Origin: Sphingobacterium sp. UBA4616 | Lineage (GTDB): Bacteria > Bacteroidota > Bacteroidia > Sphingobacteriales > Sphingobacteriaceae | Assembly: GCA_002386525.1 (NCBI GenBank) | Contig: DGIS01000007.1 | Location: 1-64,000 of the forward strand | Length of the DNA stretch: 64,000 nucleotides | Direction: 5' to 3' | Shown here: positions 63,641 through 64,000 of the stretch, piece after piece | Position numbering within the stretch: position 1 is the first letter of the stretch | Layout of the letters: each line of letters opens with the position of its first letter | Made by a program: the position numbers and the translations under genes | The notes under the pieces: model-generated | The model's database searches: none | Seen by the model: the letters and a program-made list of their open reading frames with translations, nothing else | Told to the model about the DNA's origin: nothing

Positions 63641-64000
63641 TTAAATTGCCGAATGATCCATTCCCTCAACAGACGCAGCCGAACGGCCTTTAATACGACC
63701 TGTTTTCATTAATCCATCATAATGACGCATCAACAAATGAGATTCAATCTGTTGCAAAGTATCCAACACCACACCTACTAAAATCAATAAAGACGTACCT
63801 CCATAGAAGTGCGCAAATTGATTATTAATACCAAACAAACTTGCAATAGCAGGAAGAATAGCAATGATCGCTAAGAAAATCGCGCCAGGAAATGTAATAT
63901 TTGATATTACGCGGTCTATAAAATTACTCGTCTCTAATCCCGGTTTAATACCCGGAACAAAACCTCCGTTCTTCTTCATGTCGTCCGACATCTGTTGAGG
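63641..64000 (-). CDS. secY: protein translocase SecY, C-terminal part
   Basis: Only the last about 119 residues lie in the window; the frame is open at the right edge (PQQMSDDMKKNGGFVPGIKPG). That segment is the cytoplasmic loop C5 with GGFVPGIKPG, followed by TM9 (about FPGAIFLAIIAILPAIASLF) and TM10 (GTSLLILVGVVLDTLQQIES), and the tail with HYDGLMKTGRIKGR. Main channel of the Sec system, first visible gene of the ribosomal operon here. Confidence 0.95.
   Translation of the reverse strand, partial: PQQMSDDMKKNGGFVPGIKPGLETSNFIDRVISNITFPGAIFLAIIAILPAIASLFGINNQFAHFYGGTSLLILVGVVLDTLQQIESHLLMRHYDGLMKTGRIKGRSAASVEGMDHSAI

Noticed and set aside
1..64000. Mobile elements, CRISPR arrays, tRNA or rRNA genes.
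   Set aside because: I saw no transposase, integrase, phage gene, spaced repeat array, clover-leaf or rRNA sequence.

Overview
The window is a stretch of bacterial chromosome from the phylum Bacteroidota, most likely a Sphingobacterium or close Sphingobacteriaceae relative. The evidence is: the Bacteroidota promoter form TTG-(18-23)-TAnnTTTG upstream of several genes; an N-acylornithine (ArgF'-type) carbamoyltransferase; a three-subunit succinate dehydrogenase with a 5-helix cytochrome b; an ECF sigma factor with two DUF4252 proteins; a zinc-ligand-poor ribosomal protein L36; and low-GC, densely packed genes. This is core chromosome: I see no insertion sequence, prophage, CRISPR array, tRNA or rRNA.

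Layout. 1-1.5 kb: argH (-) with its own promoter. 1.67-1.89 kb: a candidate small RNA with promoter and terminator. 2.06-4.87 kb: rbfA, aat, a class-V aminotransferase and a DUF2027-like protein in one operon. 4.9-6.4 kb: two membrane proteins of unknown role. 6.5-12.2 kb: haem (tetrapyrrole) genes hemA, fused hemC-hemD, hemB and hemL. 12.2-14.6 kb (-): ECF sigma, probable anti-sigma and two DUF4252 proteins. 14.8-17.3 kb: a lipoprotein, a decayed gene remnant and a secreted DUF3472 protein. 17.7-21.3 kb (-): argC, argG and an argA-like GNAT, preceded by a possible arginine leader peptide. 21.5-28.2 kb: two peptidases (S9, S8), nth and recA. 28.4-32.9 kb (-): pruA, msrA, sodA, tadA-like, csaA-like and CsbD-like. 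33-41.2 kb (+): a beta-barrel protein, sdhCAB and a very large membrane histidine kinase. 41.4-46.5 kb: a coiled-coil protein, gmd, a lipoprotein, a flippase-like protein and an SDR. 46.6-51.5 kb: hydrolase/small membrane protein/DUF2089 regulator operon, acyltransferase, GT2 and a second flippase-like protein. 51.5-54 kb: ruvC, a protein with kinase-like motifs and an Lrp regulator. 54-59 kb (-): argD-argF'-argB-proC-argE. 59.1-64 kb (-): the alpha/spc operon end secY-map-infA-rpmJ-rpsM-rpsK-rpsD-rpoA-rplQ, with secY running off the window.

How the genes work together. Every step from glutamate to arginine except carbamoyl phosphate supply is present, but split into three transcription units (argA-like/argG/argC, argD-argF'-argB-proC-argE, argH). 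Residue 90 of ArgF' is Val, the position reported to discriminate acetyl- from succinyl-ornithine, and its identity favours a succinylated route. The haem genes supply uroporphyrinogen III from glutamyl-tRNA. The most interesting uncharacterised items are the arginine-codon leader ORF (21111-21245), the small RNA locus (about 1709-1885), the kinase-like protein (52119-53165) and the DUF2089 operator (48513-48546).
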